Shown here: in pieces, positions 6,346 through 6,555 of the stretch | How positions within the stretch are numbered: position 1 is the first letter of the stretch | Layout: the number at the start of each line of letters is the position of its first letter | Assembly: GCA_013696915.1 (NCBI GenBank) | Contig: JACCXR010000155.1 | Span: forward strand, 1-6,555 | Source of the DNA: Euzebyaceae bacterium | GTDB taxonomy: Bacteria > Actinomycetota > Nitriliruptoria > Euzebyales > Egibacteraceae | Direction: 5' to 3' | Length of the DNA: 6,555 bases | Notes under the pieces: generated by a model | Databases searched by the model: none | Told to the model about the DNA's origin: nothing | The model's input: the letters and a program-made list of their open reading frames with translations, nothing else | Translations under genes and position numbers: made by a program

Positions 6346-6447
6346 GCGGACGCCAGTTCCCTCGGCGAGATCCGCACCGCCGCCGGCGCGATGCTGCCCG
6401 GTGCCCGCATCGAGCGCAGGCTGCTCTTTCGGTATGCGCTGAGCTGG
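6346..6447 (+). pseudogene. C-terminal fragment of a SAM-dependent methyltransferase (inverted piece)
   Basis: In the plus frame that follows the TAG at 6343, the translation reads LGEIRTAAGAMLPGARIERR and then LLFRYALSW (6361-6447). This matches the usual C-terminal end of a common actinobacterial class I methyltransferase family, whose members I recall ending in AEIR...LLPGARIRRRLLWRYSLVW and a few more residues. No start codon with a ribosome site precedes it. After the tryptophan the frame stays open to the window edge, but the homology stops. The middle of such a methyltransferase lies immediately to the right on the other strand. This is a fragment, not a working gene. Confidence 0.6.
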
Positions 6448-6555
6448 GCCCACAATGGCAAGCGAGCCGCCCGGTCGGACAAGGGTCGCGAGCCTGCCGA
6501 GCGCCGGCTCGAGCGGCAGATGATGGATCGAGGCGACCGCAGCCACCAGATCGAA
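6448..6555 (-). pseudogene. Central fragment of a SAM-dependent methyltransferase, running off the right edge
   Basis: The minus strand from 6555 reads FDLVAAVASIHHLPLEPALG, then RLATLVRPGGSLAIVG. This is the motif II to motif III stretch of a class I methyltransferase: the acidic FD before the beta-4 strand, the SIHHLPLEPAL helix and the LRPGG turn before beta-5. Motif I (GxGxG) and the start should lie to the right of the window. After the VG at 6448-6453 the homology ends abruptly. The minus frame stays open to a TGA at 6049, but that part is only antisense to the C-terminal fragment and the small zinc-ribbon gene. A gene caller would report one chimeric protein. The fragment itself is clear; whether the gene is truly broken depends on the junction being real. 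Confidence 0.65.

Noticed and set aside
6049..6447. Minus-strand continuation of the methyltransferase fragment to the TGA at 6049
   Set aside because: Past 6448 it loses all methyltransferase resemblance and is simply antisense to the plus-strand C-terminal fragment and the small ORF.

Overview
This window comes from a very G+C-rich actinobacterium. The signs are GC-biased third codon positions, GGAG-type ribosome sites, a nickel superoxide dismutase with its own processing peptidase, an actinobacterial-style REC-GAF-EAL protein and an F420-type luciferase-like oxidoreductase. No RNA genes, CRISPR arrays or insertion sequences are visible. I cannot name the genus.

Layout, left to right. (1) Positions 1-196, minus strand: the N-terminal part of an S26-family signal peptidase, cut by the window edge. 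It is very probably SodX, the NiSOD leader peptidase. (2) A 57-bp divergent promoter region, then sodN (254-670), a nickel superoxide dismutase precursor with a complete nickel hook, closed by a strong GC hairpin at 688-719. (3) malQ (745-2889), a full-length GH77 4-alpha-glucanotransferase. (4) A 288-bp intergenic region with a candidate promoter, then a GTG-initiated orphan response regulator (3178-4815) with receiver, GAF-like and EAL domains. All the catalytic signature residues of a c-di-GMP phosphodiesterase are present. (5) A luciferase-like F420-dependent oxidoreductase (5003-5956), related to F420-dependent glucose-6-phosphate dehydrogenase but lacking that enzyme's phosphate-binding residues. 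Strong hairpins follow it. (6) A small two-CxxC zinc-ribbon-like protein (6118-6345). (7) At the right edge, two pieces of what looks like one SAM-dependent methyltransferase on opposite strands: the C-terminal part on plus (about 6346-6447) and the middle part on minus (about 6448-6555). They abut at an 8-bp palindrome.

How the genes relate. Only sodX and sodN form an obvious functional pair: the peptidase removes the leader so that His1 and Cys2 of NiSOD can bind nickel. The other genes each have their own ribosome site and are separated by 74-288 bp. They look like independent housekeeping or accessory loci rather than one pathway. The most unusual structure is the inverted methyltransferase junction. 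It is either a real inversion that broke a gene or a fold-back chimera of amplification or assembly.
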